A stretch of 38,978 nt of DNA from Paenibacillus sp. MAEPY2 (lineage in GTDB: Bacteria > Bacillota > Bacilli > Paenibacillales > Paenibacillaceae), in assembly GCF_000499205.1 (NCBI RefSeq), contig NZ_AWUK01000050.1, forward strand, positions 1 through 38,978, given 5' to 3'. A program made the position numbers and the translations under genes. Positions 26,701-36,052 of the stretch are shown here, piece after piece. The notes under the pieces are model-generated. The model had not been told where the DNA came from, did not search any database, and was given only the letters and a program-made list of their open reading frames with translations. Positions within the stretch are counted from its first letter, which is position 1. The number at the start of each line of letters is the position of its first letter.

Positions 26701-29700
26701 GAAATATGGAAAAACATCGGATCAAAGCGATCAATATCCGCCAGATACCCTCCCCATGCTGGGATACCAGCGTCCTCCTCAGGTCCATCCTTCCCGCCTT
26801 CCGTGGTCCAACGGCTGCGAGGTAATCTCGATATACAGGAAGAACCTGATTCGACATTTGTCCACAAATCCTCGATGGTGCCAGCCTGCGGAAACCTACC
26901 GCTCATGCCGATGATCGCTATGGGCTCTTCCCTGTGAAGTTCGGAAGGTTCAGGGACAGGATGCTCCATTGATCCGTCAAGCTGGTCCATTGCAGATGGA
27001 GTGGTGTTTCTGTCTGTATGGGAGTGATCTTGTATTTGTGTTGGATATATGGTTGACATCATGTTGTACCTTGCTTCCATTTCTTCGGAAAAGGTCGTGA
27101 TCAGATGCTGCGAAAGTTTGTTCAGGGTGGAATGTGCAAAAAATACGGTTGGCGACAATTCAAGCTTGAATTGCTGACTCATAAGCTCAGCGAATTCTGC
27201 CAGACTGATCGAATCAAAACCATAATCGGCCAGATTCCGGTCCGGGTCCATCTTGGTGGCTTCCATTTTCAGCAGTTGGGCAGCCCAGCCTCTTAGTTCT
27301 TGCCCTACACATTCCTGTAAAGTCTTGCCTACCCGTGAATGTGAACTCCTGACTTCGGCCAGATCCTGATCTCTTGCTGTTGTGCGTAATCGTAGGAAAG
27401 ACGGCTTGGAAACCGGCATGTTTAAGCCCAAAAAGCGATGTATGCGGCTTGGCCTTCCAGCCAGCACAAGCTGATGCGCACCGGACTGGCTGATCACCTC
27501 ATCAAAAAAAGCGATTCCCTCATCCTTTTCCAGAAAACGCAGACCACTTGTTCTCAGATACATGTCCGTACCTTCTGAGGTCCTGGAGCCCATTCCGCCT
27601 TCTCTCCAAAGTGGCCATAGAATAGAGCGGGTACGGATATTCTGATCCTGCATCTGGGCATACGCCATCTGAAAACGATTGGCGATTGCGTAGTCACAAG
27701 AACCAAAGTCCCCCAACAGCGCCGAAGAGGATGAAAAGTAACAGCGGAAAGCCAGAGGTTCGTTTTGCAATGCTTCATCCATCACAAGCAATCCTTTAAC
27801 TTTGGGACGTAACACTTGATCGAACTCTTGTATGCTTTTAGACAGCAAGGTGCCCTGACTTTCCATTCCGGCGGCATGGACCCATCCGTGGATATCGCCA
27901 CATTGCATCTTTACGGATTCCAGAGCAGTTCTTACTTCCGCCGCTTCACTCACATCTGCCTGAACATATATGACCTGACTGCCATTTGTTCCGAGGTCCT
28001 TGAGCAACTGCCTTTTCATCACATCCAGCGGAGATCGCCCCATCAAAACGAGATGGATTCCCTTGGAAGCCCAGGCTTTTGCTAAAATAACACCCAATCC
28101 GCCAAGTCCACCTGTAATTAATACAGTCTGTCCAGGCATCGGATAACGAGTATGCTCATCAGCATGTTCCTTCCACTCGACTTGCTTCACTCGACTTACC
28201 AAACGACGTCCATGCTCATAACGAACACTTTGCGGCGATTGAGATAAAAGTTCGTCCCACAGCAGGTTCGACAGGTCCGTAAATGTCAGCAGATGCGAGT
28301 CCTGTCCTGCATGGAAGCTGCATACGCTTAATTTTGTCTTCTTCATAGAAAGACCTAATGAACGCTCAAAGCCGATCCATGAGTCGAGATAACATTGATC
28401 CAGCGCAGTAGCATGTTCTCCAGCCAGTAAAATACGTTTGGGCTGTATGTTCTCCTTAGCCATCGCCTGGATCATATGCACAATCGGACTCATTTCACGA
28501 ATATATTGGGCATCATCAAACGGCCACAGATACAGAACCGCATCAATATAATGCTCTTGCTGGGCGATCATGCGAAATTGTTGACCGTAAGCTTCCCGAT
28601 CCATTTTCCCAGCTTCGTCACCTGCTTCTTCAATAAAGTAGACCTTTGTATCCGGACTTCGCTGAGCCAACATTTCGCGAATAATGGACTGCTTGTTTGT
28701 ATCAGATAACAGACATATCAGTCCCCTGACCTTTTCTACAGCCAACTTGGCTGTATCTGATTCAAGGCGAGGTGTTTCTTCCCACACTTCTTGAAAAGAA
28801 AGCAGTTCTGTCGGTTCTTCCGTTTGTACGTGCTGACTCACCGAACCAAATTGTTGTCTTTCGGCCGGGGAATCCGAATCGGCGGACGGATATGGCACCC
28901 AGTACTTTTCCTTGGCAAATGGATACGTGGGCAAGCTTAGCCTTGAAGGTTTATCTTGATCATCTTTATATAAATGCTCCCAACGAACCGGATACCCTTT
29001 AGTCCACAGTTCCAGTACCTTTCCATATGAACCGTTTTGCAGCCATTGGTTTACGATTTCCTCCGTACCCTCGTCCATGTTAAACAACAGTGCTCCTTTG
29101 CCGCCTTGCACACCCGCATGGTATATTAAACCTTCGGGTAGTTGTTCCATGCCTCCCTCCAGTGCTGCGCTCAGCTTTTCCTTCAGATCGGCGATGCTCG
29201 AAGTCAGTACACCCAACCGCTCCTCCAGAGCATTACGGCCCACTTGTAACGTATAGGCCAGATCGCGGAGATCAGAATCCATATATGAACCGTGCTGCAA
29301 TCTTTTCAGCAGCAAATGTACCTGCTCTTGAAGCTGACCTTTATTGCGTGCAGACAGAACAATCATAGCCGGATATTCAGGTGCAGGCGCGTGATTCACC
29401 TCTTTTTTATCCAATCTTCCCGTATACTCTTCAAGAATGACGTGAGCATTGGAACCGCCAAAACCAAATGAACTGACCCCCGCTCGTCTTGGCATAACCT
29501 TTCCATCCGCATTGATAATCGGCTTCCATTCCTGTAGGTCACGAACAAGGTAGAACGGACTTTCTTCCAGTTGAACGTAGGGGTTCACTTCATCCAGATG
29601 AAGATTTGGAGCCAGCTTTTGATGTTTTAATTGCAGCAGCACTTTGATTACACCTGCAATGCCAGCAGCCATCTCCAAATGCCCTATATTGCTTTTTACA

Positions 29701-32700
29701 GAGCCCAATCCGCAATGGGCCTCACCCATTTGGCTATCCCCTGTGTGTTCATACAGATTCCTAAATGTCGCTTTAAGTGCATTGACTTCGATCGGATCGC
29801 CTAAAGGTGTGCCTGTGCCATGTGTTTCGATATAACCTACCGTTCTTGGATCAATTCCTGCTTTTTGGTACGCTTCGAATAACAATTCTGTCTGAGCTTT
29901 GGGGTTGGGTGCAGTTAATGAATTGGCGCGACCTCCATGATTTTCGTTTGTTCCACGGATAACGGCATAGATATGATCTCCAGCTTCCTCGGCATCCTTG
30001 AGAGGTTTGATCATCAACATGCCGACCCCTTCACTTCGAACATATCCATCAGCCTGAGCGGAAAATGTTTTGCATCGGCCATCACTACTCAACATGCCTG
30101 CCTTAGTTAAACTTATATATCCTTCGGGTGTCAAAATGGTATTAATGCCGCCTACAATGGCTGCATTGCAATCCCCGTTCCGCATCGCAGTGACTGCGCG
30201 GTGGATCGCAACCAGCGAGCTTGAGCATGCGGTTTCAATCGGCTCGCTCGGGCCATGCACGTTAAGAAAATAACTCATCCGGTTCGGTCCAACCGAAGGT
30301 ACGATCCCCGTGGAGGTGTAGCTATCCAAAGCCATGCCTGACGAAGCGATGAGATTGCTGTATCCTGTGCCAGCCGTTCCCACAAATATGCCCAGCTTGC
30401 TGCCCGAAAGGCTTTGCGGAGCATATCCGGCGTCTTCAATCGCTTTCCACGCGTACAGCATCAGCAGCCGCTGCTGCGGGTCCATAAGTTCCGCCTCACG
30501 GGGAGAAATACCAAAAAATCCGGGATCAAATTGATCCACACCTTCGATGAACCCTCCCCAGATCATGTCGGGATTGCTTACTTCGTTGAAGGAATCCTTT
30601 TGATACATATACTGCTCCCGGCGCGACATAGGAATTTCCGTAATGCAATCCCGCTGTGCTGCCAGATTGTCCCACAGCTCGTCCGGGTCAGCAGACATCG
30701 GGAAAATGCCACTCATACCTACAATTGCAATGCCCTGATCCTCCATGACATTTGCAAGCTTCGCCCTTCCTTCATCCGAGACATGTTTTTTTATAAATCG
30801 CCGGGAAACCAACGAATCAGCTCGTTTAGCCTCGCTCTTCGCTTGGGTATGAACCCTCTCAGACGAAAATCTTGTTAAGAATTCCTGTTTATAATTACGT
30901 GTTACATATTCCGAGAAGGCTTGCAGCGTCGAATATTCAAAAAACAGTGCCGGGGTAAGACTCATGTTGAAATTCTCGTTCAGGGTGTTGGTCAGTTCAG
31001 TCAGCATGATGGAATCAAGTCCATACTCCCCTAGTTCAACTTCGGGGTCAATTTGTGTAACCTGCACCTTAAGCAGCGCCGATATCATAGAAGCCATCGT
31101 TTCCCTGACTTTATGTCCAAGCCAGGCTGTATCCGTCTGCTCCTCTGTGTTGGCTGGCTGTCCCGCCTGCCGTGAATCATGAGCATGGGGAGAAGACAGA
31201 ATCTTCTGTCTCATTCGAGTCACTTCACCTGCCGCAACCCATACCTGACTTCTCCCACTTGCCATTGCCTGATTCAAGGCTGCGGTTCCTTCTTCCTCGC
31301 TCAGAGGACGTATGCCCGTCTGTTTTTTCAAGCTGCGTAATTGCTGTTCATTGATCTGCATACCTCCCGATTTCCAAAGAGGCCAGTTCACCGATAACGT
31401 TTGTCCAGTCCGCTCTCCTTTCTGGACAAGAGTATTGCGATAAGCAGCATAACGATCCATGAAAGCATTGGCAGCCGCATAGTCTGCCTGTCCAATGTTC
31501 CCCGTCACCCCTGTACCGGAAGAAAATAAAATCATGACATCCAGATCATCCATCCGTGTTGCTTCATCCAGATAAACTGTCCCTGCAACTTTGGATGCCA
31601 GCACCTCTCTGCTCTCTGCACCTGTTTTATTTTCAATCAGACGGTCCCGAATAATGCCAGCTCCATGCAGAATGCCGTTCACTTTCCCATAGGTATGACG
31701 GATCGTCGACAGCACCGTCTGAACATTCTCTTCATGAGTTACATCCATGGTCATGTATTGAATATTGGCGGGCAGTTCCTGAACTCTCTGTCTGGCGGCA
31801 ATGGATAACGCTGGAGCCCGGCCTGTCAAAATGATTGTTGTCCCGGCAGCCTTGAGTGCGATATCCTGTGCAAAAATGGGGCCAAGACCACCGCTGCCTC
31901 CAGTGATAACGTACACGCCCCCATCCTGCCACGGATGGGCCGAATGATGCTCATTGCCTTTCCGATTCAAATGCTCCTCGATGGGACTCACAGCAGCGGG
32001 GGATACTTCCTGAACAAGTTCCTTCCATGATGCCCGATACATTTGGTTCTCCATATATCGCAAGTGATCCTCATCCGGCAAATTTGCACAAGACTTAAGC
32101 CGTTCCACCCATTGTACCGGTGACGTATCACGCTGCATTTCAACAAGTTGGCAGTGCACCTGCGGATGTTCAAGCTGAACGGTACGGAGCAGGCCAGACA
32201 GCCCTGTCCACAGTCTCGATTGTCCGGCATTGTCAGGGATGACAACCTGAATGAATTTGCTTCCTTCCTGACGAAGGCTCTCCCCATCTTTGAACTGATC
32301 CAGCAGAGCAAGCACATAGGCTTCGTAACGCTCTGCAATAGTCCCTTCTGCACCAAGTTGTATCAGGGAAACCCCAGGCATTTCCCGTTTAACAACTTCG
32401 CTCATCGTGATATCTGCCCACTCACCACATAGAATAATCCGGTGTTCGCTGTATGAAATCGGTGCGGAAAGAGACATGTGGTTCGAAACTGTTTCCCAAT
32501 ACGGCTCCAAAAGTAACAGACCCTCCATCTCGGGTACACTTACGGTGACCTGTTCCATCCAGACCAGTACCTGCCCAGCGTTATTGGCTATAGCAACGTC
32601 CAGCTTGAGATCAGTTCCAACAGCTCCAGACGATTCATGATGTGGCGTTGTGCCAGAACGAATCCAGACCCAAGCAGGTTGTCCATCCAGCACTACCTCC

Positions 32701-35700
32701 AAGGAATGGAGCGATTTTAATGCAAAAGCTCTCCCCAGGTTCACTTGACCCTGTTGTTCACAAAGTTCACATAATCCAGCTTGAAAGGCGTCTTTCAGCA
32801 TTTCTGGATCAATGGTCATGTTGGTAGATCTTGTAGTTTCATCAGAAGTGGATATGTGGAGCAGCACTTCTCCCTTCCCCTTATAACTTTGTTTCACACG
32901 GCCCGTCTTCTGACTGCCAGACCATACATTATCCGCCTCTGGAGTAGCTGAGCTGGTATTCAATTCGCACCGCTGGCGTATCGCTTGCAGGTCAAACCTT
33001 GTCTGGTCATAGGCAGAACTTTCCGCCTTGAAGACGGTTCCCGTTGTTAACAACTGTGGTTCCTTGCCTCTGTTTACACTGCCGATTTCGAAAAAGAGTT
33101 CTTCCTGATCTTCTTCAGCGTATATTTCAACTTGAATCTGTAATGGAAACTCCATGTTCAAATTGTTGGTGTCATGCTGTACCCACTTCATATCGGACAG
33201 TCTGAGTTTCATCACGGATTGCCCAGCCCCGCCTGACGGCTCCAAGGCATACCGCCCCGCCGCAAGGGCCATTTCCATACAGGCCACATCGGGAAATGAG
33301 CGTTTGTCCGAATTCGCAGGAGTTTGCAAAAATGACTCCGTGCCAGTGAAAAGGGAGCTATAGCGCTGTGAATATACGTTGGAAATGTTACGGTGCACAA
33401 GCGGATGCAGAACCCCTGCCGAGTTGAAATAATCATCTTCGAATCGCTGCGGATTCCGGGCATCCGGGATAGGAACCCAATACTTTTCTTGGGCAAACGG
33501 ATACGTTGGCAGACTGATTCTGGCTGGTTTCTTCCCATCATACAGGGCTGACCATTGGACAATGAACCCCTTTGTCCAGATCTCAGCAACTTTGTCCAGC
33601 TTGCCACGAAGGTACCACTTATGGACCAGTTCCTGCATTTCCTCGTCTTCCGTTAGTGACAGGAGTGTATCCTTGCGTTTGGCATGCCCTCTGTAGGTTT
33701 CAATCCCGTCATGACCAGTGACTGCTCCTTCTTGCATGTAATGAGCCAAGCCAGTCTCCAGTTCAGCCAATGTTCCCACAATCAGGGCCAATCGCTCCTC
33801 CATGGGCTCGCGTCCTACCTGCAATGTATAAGCCATATTAGCCAAATCGTTCTCTGCATACTTACCTTCACGCATGGCCTGAAGCAATTGATTCACTTGT
33901 TCACGCAGTCGCGCTTCGTTTCTGGCGGACAACACGATGATCGCAGGGTGTTGTCCGGGGATTGCGGTTGTATTTTTTTCATGATTCTCCTGATTCGGGA
34001 TATATTCTTCCAAAATGATATGTGCGTTCACGCCGCCAAAACCAAAGGAGCTTACTCCTGCTCGTCTGGGCATTTCCCGGCCATCCCGATCCCTTGGAGC
34101 AGCCCATTCTCTTGTTTCCCGCACAATGTAGAACGGACTGTTGTCCAGTTGAACATAAGGGTTGATATGATCCAGATGTAAGCCTGGTACGAGTTTACGA
34201 TGTTTCATCTGGAGCAACACCTTCATGACACCCGCTACACCGGCAGCCATCTCAAGGTGTCCAATATGAGATTTTACAGAGCCCAAACCGCAATGTGGTG
34301 TGCCGAGCGGTTCATCTCCGGATTGGCGAGCCAGCTCTTTAAAAGCGGCCTTCAGGCCGTTTACTTCAATCGGATCACCAAGAGGCGTACCGGTGCCGTG
34401 GGTTTCGATGTAACCAACGCTTCTTGGATCAATACCCGCTTTGCGATAGGCCTGGATCAATAGATCTGCCTGTGCCTTCGGATTGGGTGCCGTTAATGAG
34501 TTGGCCCGTCCACCATGGTTCTGACTCGTCCCCCGAATCAATCCATAGATATGATCACCCGCTTGTTCTGCATCTTTTAACCGCTTGAGCATCAGCATGC
34601 CAACACCTTCACCGCGAACATACCCGTTAGCCTGTTCGGAAAAGGTTTTGCAGCGTCCATCTTCACTCAGCATCCCTGCACGGTTAAAGCTGATATGCCC
34701 TTCCGGGGTCAGGATGGTATTAATGCCGCCAACGATAGCTGCATCACAATCCCCATTCCTCATTGCTGTTACTGCCCGGTGGATGGCAACCAGCGAGCTT
34801 GAACAAGCCGTCTCGATCGGTTCACTTGGACCATGTACATTCAGAAAATAGCTCATTCGATTGGGTCCTACGGATGGAACAATTCCGGTTGAGCTATATC
34901 CCTCAATAGCCATTCCTGAGCGGGAAATCAGACTGCTGTATCCCGTTCCAGAGGTGCCTACGAATATACCCAGATTACTTCCAGACAAGTTTTGGGCAGC
35001 ATAGCCCGCATCCTCAATGGTCTTCCATACATAGAGCATCAGCAGACGCTGCTGGGGGTCCATAAGTTCGGCTTCCCGAGGGGAGATGCCAAAAAATGAA
35101 GGATCAAATTCATCCACCCCATCTATAAATCCGCCCCATTTAATGTTGGTTTTATTCGATTCCTTTAGGGGATCTCCATATATGGACTTCCAATCCCATC
35201 GTGACAATGGAATCTCTGTGATACAGTCTCTTCCTTCAATTAAATTTTCCCACAGCGCATCTGTATCCTTTGCCATCGGAAACCTTCCTGTCATACCTAC
35301 GATTGCAACAGGCTCAAACGTTGTTATCGCCTTGTCTGCTCGCTGAAAGGTTTGAGAGAGGCCTTCCTGGGATTGCGGGTTGGTGTCTCTCATCAGACGG
35401 GAGTTTCCATGCTTGGCGTTTCCCTGAGCTTTATGAAAGCTCTTATCACTTACGAAAGCTCCAGCATTCTCAGAAATCTCGGTCTCCTCAGTGTTCTCAG
35501 AATGGTGAGCCATTTCGAAATGATCCGGTGACCTAAATCTGTTCTTCATTATGGATTCAGATATTGTGGATGCAGATGAAATATGTGTTTTCTGGACATC
35601 TCCTGCCTTGGCAGGAGATGTCCAGAGTTCTGCAAATTGATCAACATAGGTTTCCAACACATAGTCTGTAAATTGCGCCACAGTTGAATGCTCAAAAAAA

Positions 35701-36038
35701 ACGGCCGGGGTTAGATTCAGTCTGTAGTTCTTGTTCAGGGAGTTGCTCAGTTCGGTTAACATAATGGAATCAAATCCATACTCACTAAGCTCCACATCGG
35801 CTTCAATTTCCTCCGGTCTTACCTTCAACTGATCAGCCACAGCCTGAGTCAGAATTTTGCGTGTCTTTTCATGAAACTCGGCGTCGACCTTAGTCGTATT
35901 CCCGGGGTCCTGAGGCTCGCCCGTAATCCGGTTGTGTTTATTTTGCGCCTTCAGAGAGGTTAATTGATTGGCAGCATCTTGCGGATTCAGTTTACGAGCT
36001 CTGATATCATTGTATATTTGAGACAAGTCGTCTCTCAT
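23757..36038 (-). CDS. Trans-AT type I PKS, terminal protein with thioesterase
   Basis: A 4093-residue polyketide synthase that finishes and releases the chain. Order, approximate residues: docking 1-35, ACP (Ser91), KS1 241-680 (Cys412, His547, His594), DH-like 876-1170, KR 1175-1590 (Tyr1520), ACP (Ser1676), KS2 1768-2205 (Cys1938, His2073, His2120), KR 2412-2880 (Tyr2783), ACP (Ser2943), KS3 3038-3460 (Cys3200, His3375), ACP (Ser3694), TE 3785-4060 (Ser3853, His4041). No acyltransferase domain follows any KS, so malonyl units must be loaded in trans by a separate AT outside the window. Odd points: the DH has lost its His motif and KS3 has Gln for the HGTGT His. ATG 36038 is supported by AGGAG 9 nt upstream, overlapping the previous stop. 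The two PKS genes are clearly one operon. The polyketide itself is not recognised. Confidence 0.95.
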   Translation of the reverse strand: MRDDLSQIYNDIRARKLNPQDAANQLTSLKAQNKHNRITGEPQDPGNTTKVDAEFHEKTRKILTQAVADQLKVRPEEIEADVELSEYGFDSIMLTELSNSLNKNYRLNLTPAVFFEHSTVAQFTDYVLETYVDQFAELWTSPAKAGDVQKTHISSASTISESIMKNRFRSPDHFEMAHHSENTEETEISENAGAFVSDKSFHKAQGNAKHGNSRLMRDTNPQSQEGLSQTFQRADKAITTFEPVAIVGMTGRFPMAKDTDALWENLIEGRDCITEIPLSRWDWKSIYGDPLKESNKTNIKWGGFIDGVDEFDPSFFGISPREAELMDPQQRLLMLYVWKTIEDAGYAAQNLSGSNLGIFVGTSGTGYSSLISRSGMAIEGYSSTGIVPSVGPNRMSYFLNVHGPSEPIETACSSSLVAIHRAVTAMRNGDCDAAIVGGINTILTPEGHISFNRAGMLSEDGRCKTFSEQANGYVRGEGVGMLMLKRLKDAEQAGDHIYGLIRGTSQNHGGRANSLTAPNPKAQADLLIQAYRKAGIDPRSVGYIETHGTGTPLGDPIEVNGLKAAFKELARQSGDEPLGTPHCGLGSVKSHIGHLEMAAGVAGVMKVLLQMKHRKLVPGLHLDHINPYVQLDNSPFYIVRETREWAAPRDRDGREMPRRAGVSSFGFGGVNAHIILEEYIPNQENHEKNTTAIPGQHPAIIVLSARNEARLREQVNQLLQAMREGKYAENDLANMAYTLQVGREPMEERLALIVGTLAELETGLAHYMQEGAVTGHDGIETYRGHAKRKDTLLSLTEDEEMQELVHKWYLRGKLDKVAEIWTKGFIVQWSALYDGKKPARISLPTYPFAQEKYWVPIPDARNPQRFEDDYFNSAGVLHPLVHRNISNVYSQRYSSLFTGTESFLQTPANSDKRSFPDVACMEMALAAGRYALEPSGGAGQSVMKLRLSDMKWVQHDTNNLNMEFPLQIQVEIYAEEDQEELFFEIGSVNRGKEPQLLTTGTVFKAESSAYDQTRFDLQAIRQRCELNTSSATPEADNVWSGSQKTGRVKQSYKGKGEVLLHISTSDETTRSTNMTIDPEMLKDAFQAGLCELCEQQGQVNLGRAFALKSLHSLEVVLDGQPAWVWIRSGTTPHHESSGAVGTDLKLDVAIANNAGQVLVWMEQVTVSVPEMEGLLLLEPYWETVSNHMSLSAPISYSEHRIILCGEWADITMSEVVKREMPGVSLIQLGAEGTIAERYEAYVLALLDQFKDGESLRQEGSKFIQVVIPDNAGQSRLWTGLSGLLRTVQLEHPQVHCQLVEMQRDTSPVQWVERLKSCANLPDEDHLRYMENQMYRASWKELVQEVSPAAVSPIEEHLNRKGNEHHSAHPWQDGGVYVITGGSGGLGPIFAQDIALKAAGTTIILTGRAPALSIAARQRVQELPANIQYMTMDVTHEENVQTVLSTIRHTYGKVNGILHGAGIIRDRLIENKTGAESREVLASKVAGTVYLDEATRMDDLDVMILFSSGTGVTGNIGQADYAAANAFMDRYAAYRNTLVQKGERTGQTLSVNWPLWKSGGMQINEQQLRSLKKQTGIRPLSEEEGTAALNQAMASGRSQVWVAAGEVTRMRQKILSSPHAHDSRQAGQPANTEEQTDTAWLGHKVRETMASMISALLKVQVTQIDPEVELGEYGLDSIMLTELTNTLNENFNMSLTPALFFEYSTLQAFSEYVTRNYKQEFLTRFSSERVHTQAKSEAKRADSLVSRRFIKKHVSDEGRAKLANVMEDQGIAIVGMSGIFPMSADPDELWDNLAAQRDCITEIPMSRREQYMYQKDSFNEVSNPDMIWGGFIEGVDQFDPGFFGISPREAELMDPQQRLLMLYAWKAIEDAGYAPQSLSGSKLGIFVGTAGTGYSNLIASSGMALDSYTSTGIVPSVGPNRMSYFLNVHGPSEPIETACSSSLVAIHRAVTAMRNGDCNAAIVGGINTILTPEGYISLTKAGMLSSDGRCKTFSAQADGYVRSEGVGMLMIKPLKDAEEAGDHIYAVIRGTNENHGGRANSLTAPNPKAQTELLFEAYQKAGIDPRTVGYIETHGTGTPLGDPIEVNALKATFRNLYEHTGDSQMGEAHCGLGSVKSNIGHLEMAAGIAGVIKVLLQLKHQKLAPNLHLDEVNPYVQLEESPFYLVRDLQEWKPIINADGKVMPRRAGVSSFGFGGSNAHVILEEYTGRLDKKEVNHAPAPEYPAMIVLSARNKGQLQEQVHLLLKRLQHGSYMDSDLRDLAYTLQVGRNALEERLGVLTSSIADLKEKLSAALEGGMEQLPEGLIYHAGVQGGKGALLFNMDEGTEEIVNQWLQNGSYGKVLELWTKGYPVRWEHLYKDDQDKPSRLSLPTYPFAKEKYWVPYPSADSDSPAERQQFGSVSQHVQTEEPTELLSFQEVWEETPRLESDTAKLAVEKVRGLICLLSDTNKQSIIREMLAQRSPDTKVYFIEEAGDEAGKMDREAYGQQFRMIAQQEHYIDAVLYLWPFDDAQYIREMSPIVHMIQAMAKENIQPKRILLAGEHATALDQCYLDSWIGFERSLGLSMKKTKLSVCSFHAGQDSHLLTFTDLSNLLWDELLSQSPQSVRYEHGRRLVSRVKQVEWKEHADEHTRYPMPGQTVLITGGLGGLGVILAKAWASKGIHLVLMGRSPLDVMKRQLLKDLGTNGSQVIYVQADVSEAAEVRTALESVKMQCGDIHGWVHAAGMESQGTLLSKSIQEFDQVLRPKVKGLLVMDEALQNEPLAFRCYFSSSSALLGDFGSCDYAIANRFQMAYAQMQDQNIRTRSILWPLWREGGMGSRTSEGTDMYLRTSGLRFLEKDEGIAFFDEVISQSGAHQLVLAGRPSRIHRFLGLNMPVSKPSFLRLRTTARDQDLAEVRSSHSRVGKTLQECVGQELRGWAAQLLKMEATKMDPDRNLADYGFDSISLAEFAELMSQQFKLELSPTVFFAHSTLNKLSQHLITTFSEEMEARYNMMSTIYPTQIQDHSHTDRNTTPSAMDQLDGSMEHPVPEPSELHREEPIAIIGMSGRFPQAGTIEDLWTNVESGSSCISRLPRSRWTTEGGKDGPEEDAGIPAWGGYLADIDRFDPMFFHISPNEAAMMDPRQRLFLEEAWHALEDAGYMGDRIRGQNCGVYVGVEEGEYGYLTADKGSINGNQNATLAARIAYALDLKGPNMAITAACSSGLVALHQACQALRNGECETALAGAVSLILSPMLHTALHRSGMLSLDGQCRVFDERANGMVPGEAVTALMLKPLKQAIQDGDPIYGTIRGSGVNYSGRTNGLTAPDPESQAELMKMVYKRYGIDPRRVQFIMSQSVGSPIGDAIEMQALSNVYGSYNDQDISVAIGSVKPLIGHTFAASGLVSLITMLMAMRHKTIPALHSYEEPNRHINMSLAGNLNIHKENRPWKTQSNASRMGAISTTGISGTNAHVVIEEYVAAETEQQSAVSEDWVGQVVILSALNQERLQAAAQQLLNTIILNNELSLRDVAYTLQVGREALPERLALIVSNKKELILGLKKFLKAEKENKNRVDSCPMFAGRAEEDSAVKELLSGTTGEKILRAFMAAGSLDKIALYWSKGGNVSWEKLYEGKPAHIISLPGYPFEKRRCWVDLTPAHTKSVVISSPVEVASDSSMDVTGNTSLEYSITAIIQSLLGLQSGELHESTPLVQYGMDSIVFIQLVQRLQTELNPEISAADLQHCLTLADIIASLTDRLNQTPMLQAKPTSFSVTGPEEKTNGSLKSAVKAWPQFPELVRLNHASEGRPVFWFHAAMGGVEGYQVIASRCTRPFYGIQARGWMTDRSPLYGIEGMAMYYVHVIKTVQPEGPYDLGGYSLGGLIAYEVCRLLQNQGDQVNSMVMLDSIYLSDEDEMTSSDKGYILQSVNMSLLSSILHQPEKIADTLIHRDEINMELSNEDFLKHLTEIAKSRGLFKNEKHLQQLIEQCVKVQQAYQADQYQVQSLADRDAVACYYFGNRSGHFFGELEPYFVTAEDCIELNNSSYWKVWEENIPNFNLFDIDVSNHMMLLSNPASSDRIGAFCKQLYSNEGVTDKDIQSFKKSTKARVPRKSSKNQIK
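23859..24686 (-). other. Type I thioesterase domain
   Basis: Alpha/beta-hydrolase release domain with the oxyanion strand VFWFHAAMG, nucleophile elbow GYSLGG (Ser3853), a likely acid at MLD (Asp3880) and a C-terminal His (His4041). It hydrolyses or lactonises the finished polyketide, so the PKS product does not flow on to the NRPS as a carrier-bound chain. Confidence 0.88.
24849..26927 (-). other. Terminal non-elongating KS (KS0) and ACP
   Basis: KS3 keeps the nucleophile (TAACSSG, Cys3200) and the last His (LIGH, His3375). Where HGTGT belongs it reads QSVGS, with Gln3335 replacing the decarboxylation His. Such KS domains transfer but do not extend. With one ACP (GMDSI, Ser3694) and then TE, it probably passes the chain to release without adding carbons. 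Confidence 0.8.
27114..30737 (-). other. PKS module: KS2-KR-ACP
   Basis: KS2 has intact Cys1938, His2073 and His2120 and is nearly identical to KS1 around the active site. No DH is present. The KR has GGLGGLG and a Ser-Tyr2783-Asn2787 set. It lacks the B-type Asp (HAAGMESQG), suggesting A-type stereochemistry. Predicted outcome: a second beta-hydroxyl. Confidence 0.8.
30909..35318 (-). other. PKS module: KS1-DH*-KR-ACP
   Basis: KS1 has the full Cys-His-His set (ETACSSS, HGTGT, KSHIGH). The DH region (32529-33413) keeps the fold frame (LHPLVHRNIS, RYSSLFTGTESFL) but has LQTPANSDKRSFPDV where the DHxxxGxxxxP motif should be. It has also lost YGPxF, so it is judged inactive. The KR has GGSGGLG, a Ser-Tyr1520-Asn triad and the Asp1465 marker of B-type ketoreductases. 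Predicted outcome: a D-configured beta-hydroxyl kept on the chain. Confidence 0.8.
34000..35318 (-). repeat. KS1 coding repeat (copy of KS2 at 29424-30737)
   Basis: KS1 and KS2 of the terminal PKS share a 64-residue block (residues 384-447 and 1910-1973) with a single Asp/Asn change, and long near-identical stretches around it. The rest of the two modules differs. This suggests a recent duplication or gene conversion limited to the KS coding region. Confidence 0.7.
35649..35870 (-). other. ACP of a split module
   Basis: Carrier domain with GFDSIML (Ser91) that comes before any KS in this protein. It is the missing ACP of the DH-KR module on the preceding gene, which lacks its own carrier. 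The module is therefore split between KR and ACP. Confidence 0.8.
35934..36038 (-). other. N-terminal PKS docking segment
   Basis: The first ~35 residues (for example LSQIYNDIRARKLNPQDAAN) form two short predicted helices before the first ACP. The C-terminus of the preceding PKS has a similar helical segment. Such pairs join KR and ACP halves of split modules in trans-AT systems. Confidence 0.55.
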
Positions 36039-36047
36039 CCGATCACA

Positions 36048-36052
36048 CTCCT
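36048..36052 (-). promoter_or_regulatory. Ribosome binding site of the terminal PKS gene
   Basis: AGGAG lies 9 nt before ATG 36038 and overlaps the TAG stop of the preceding PKS gene (36051-36053), an arrangement that favours translational coupling of the two halves of a split module. Confidence 0.75.
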
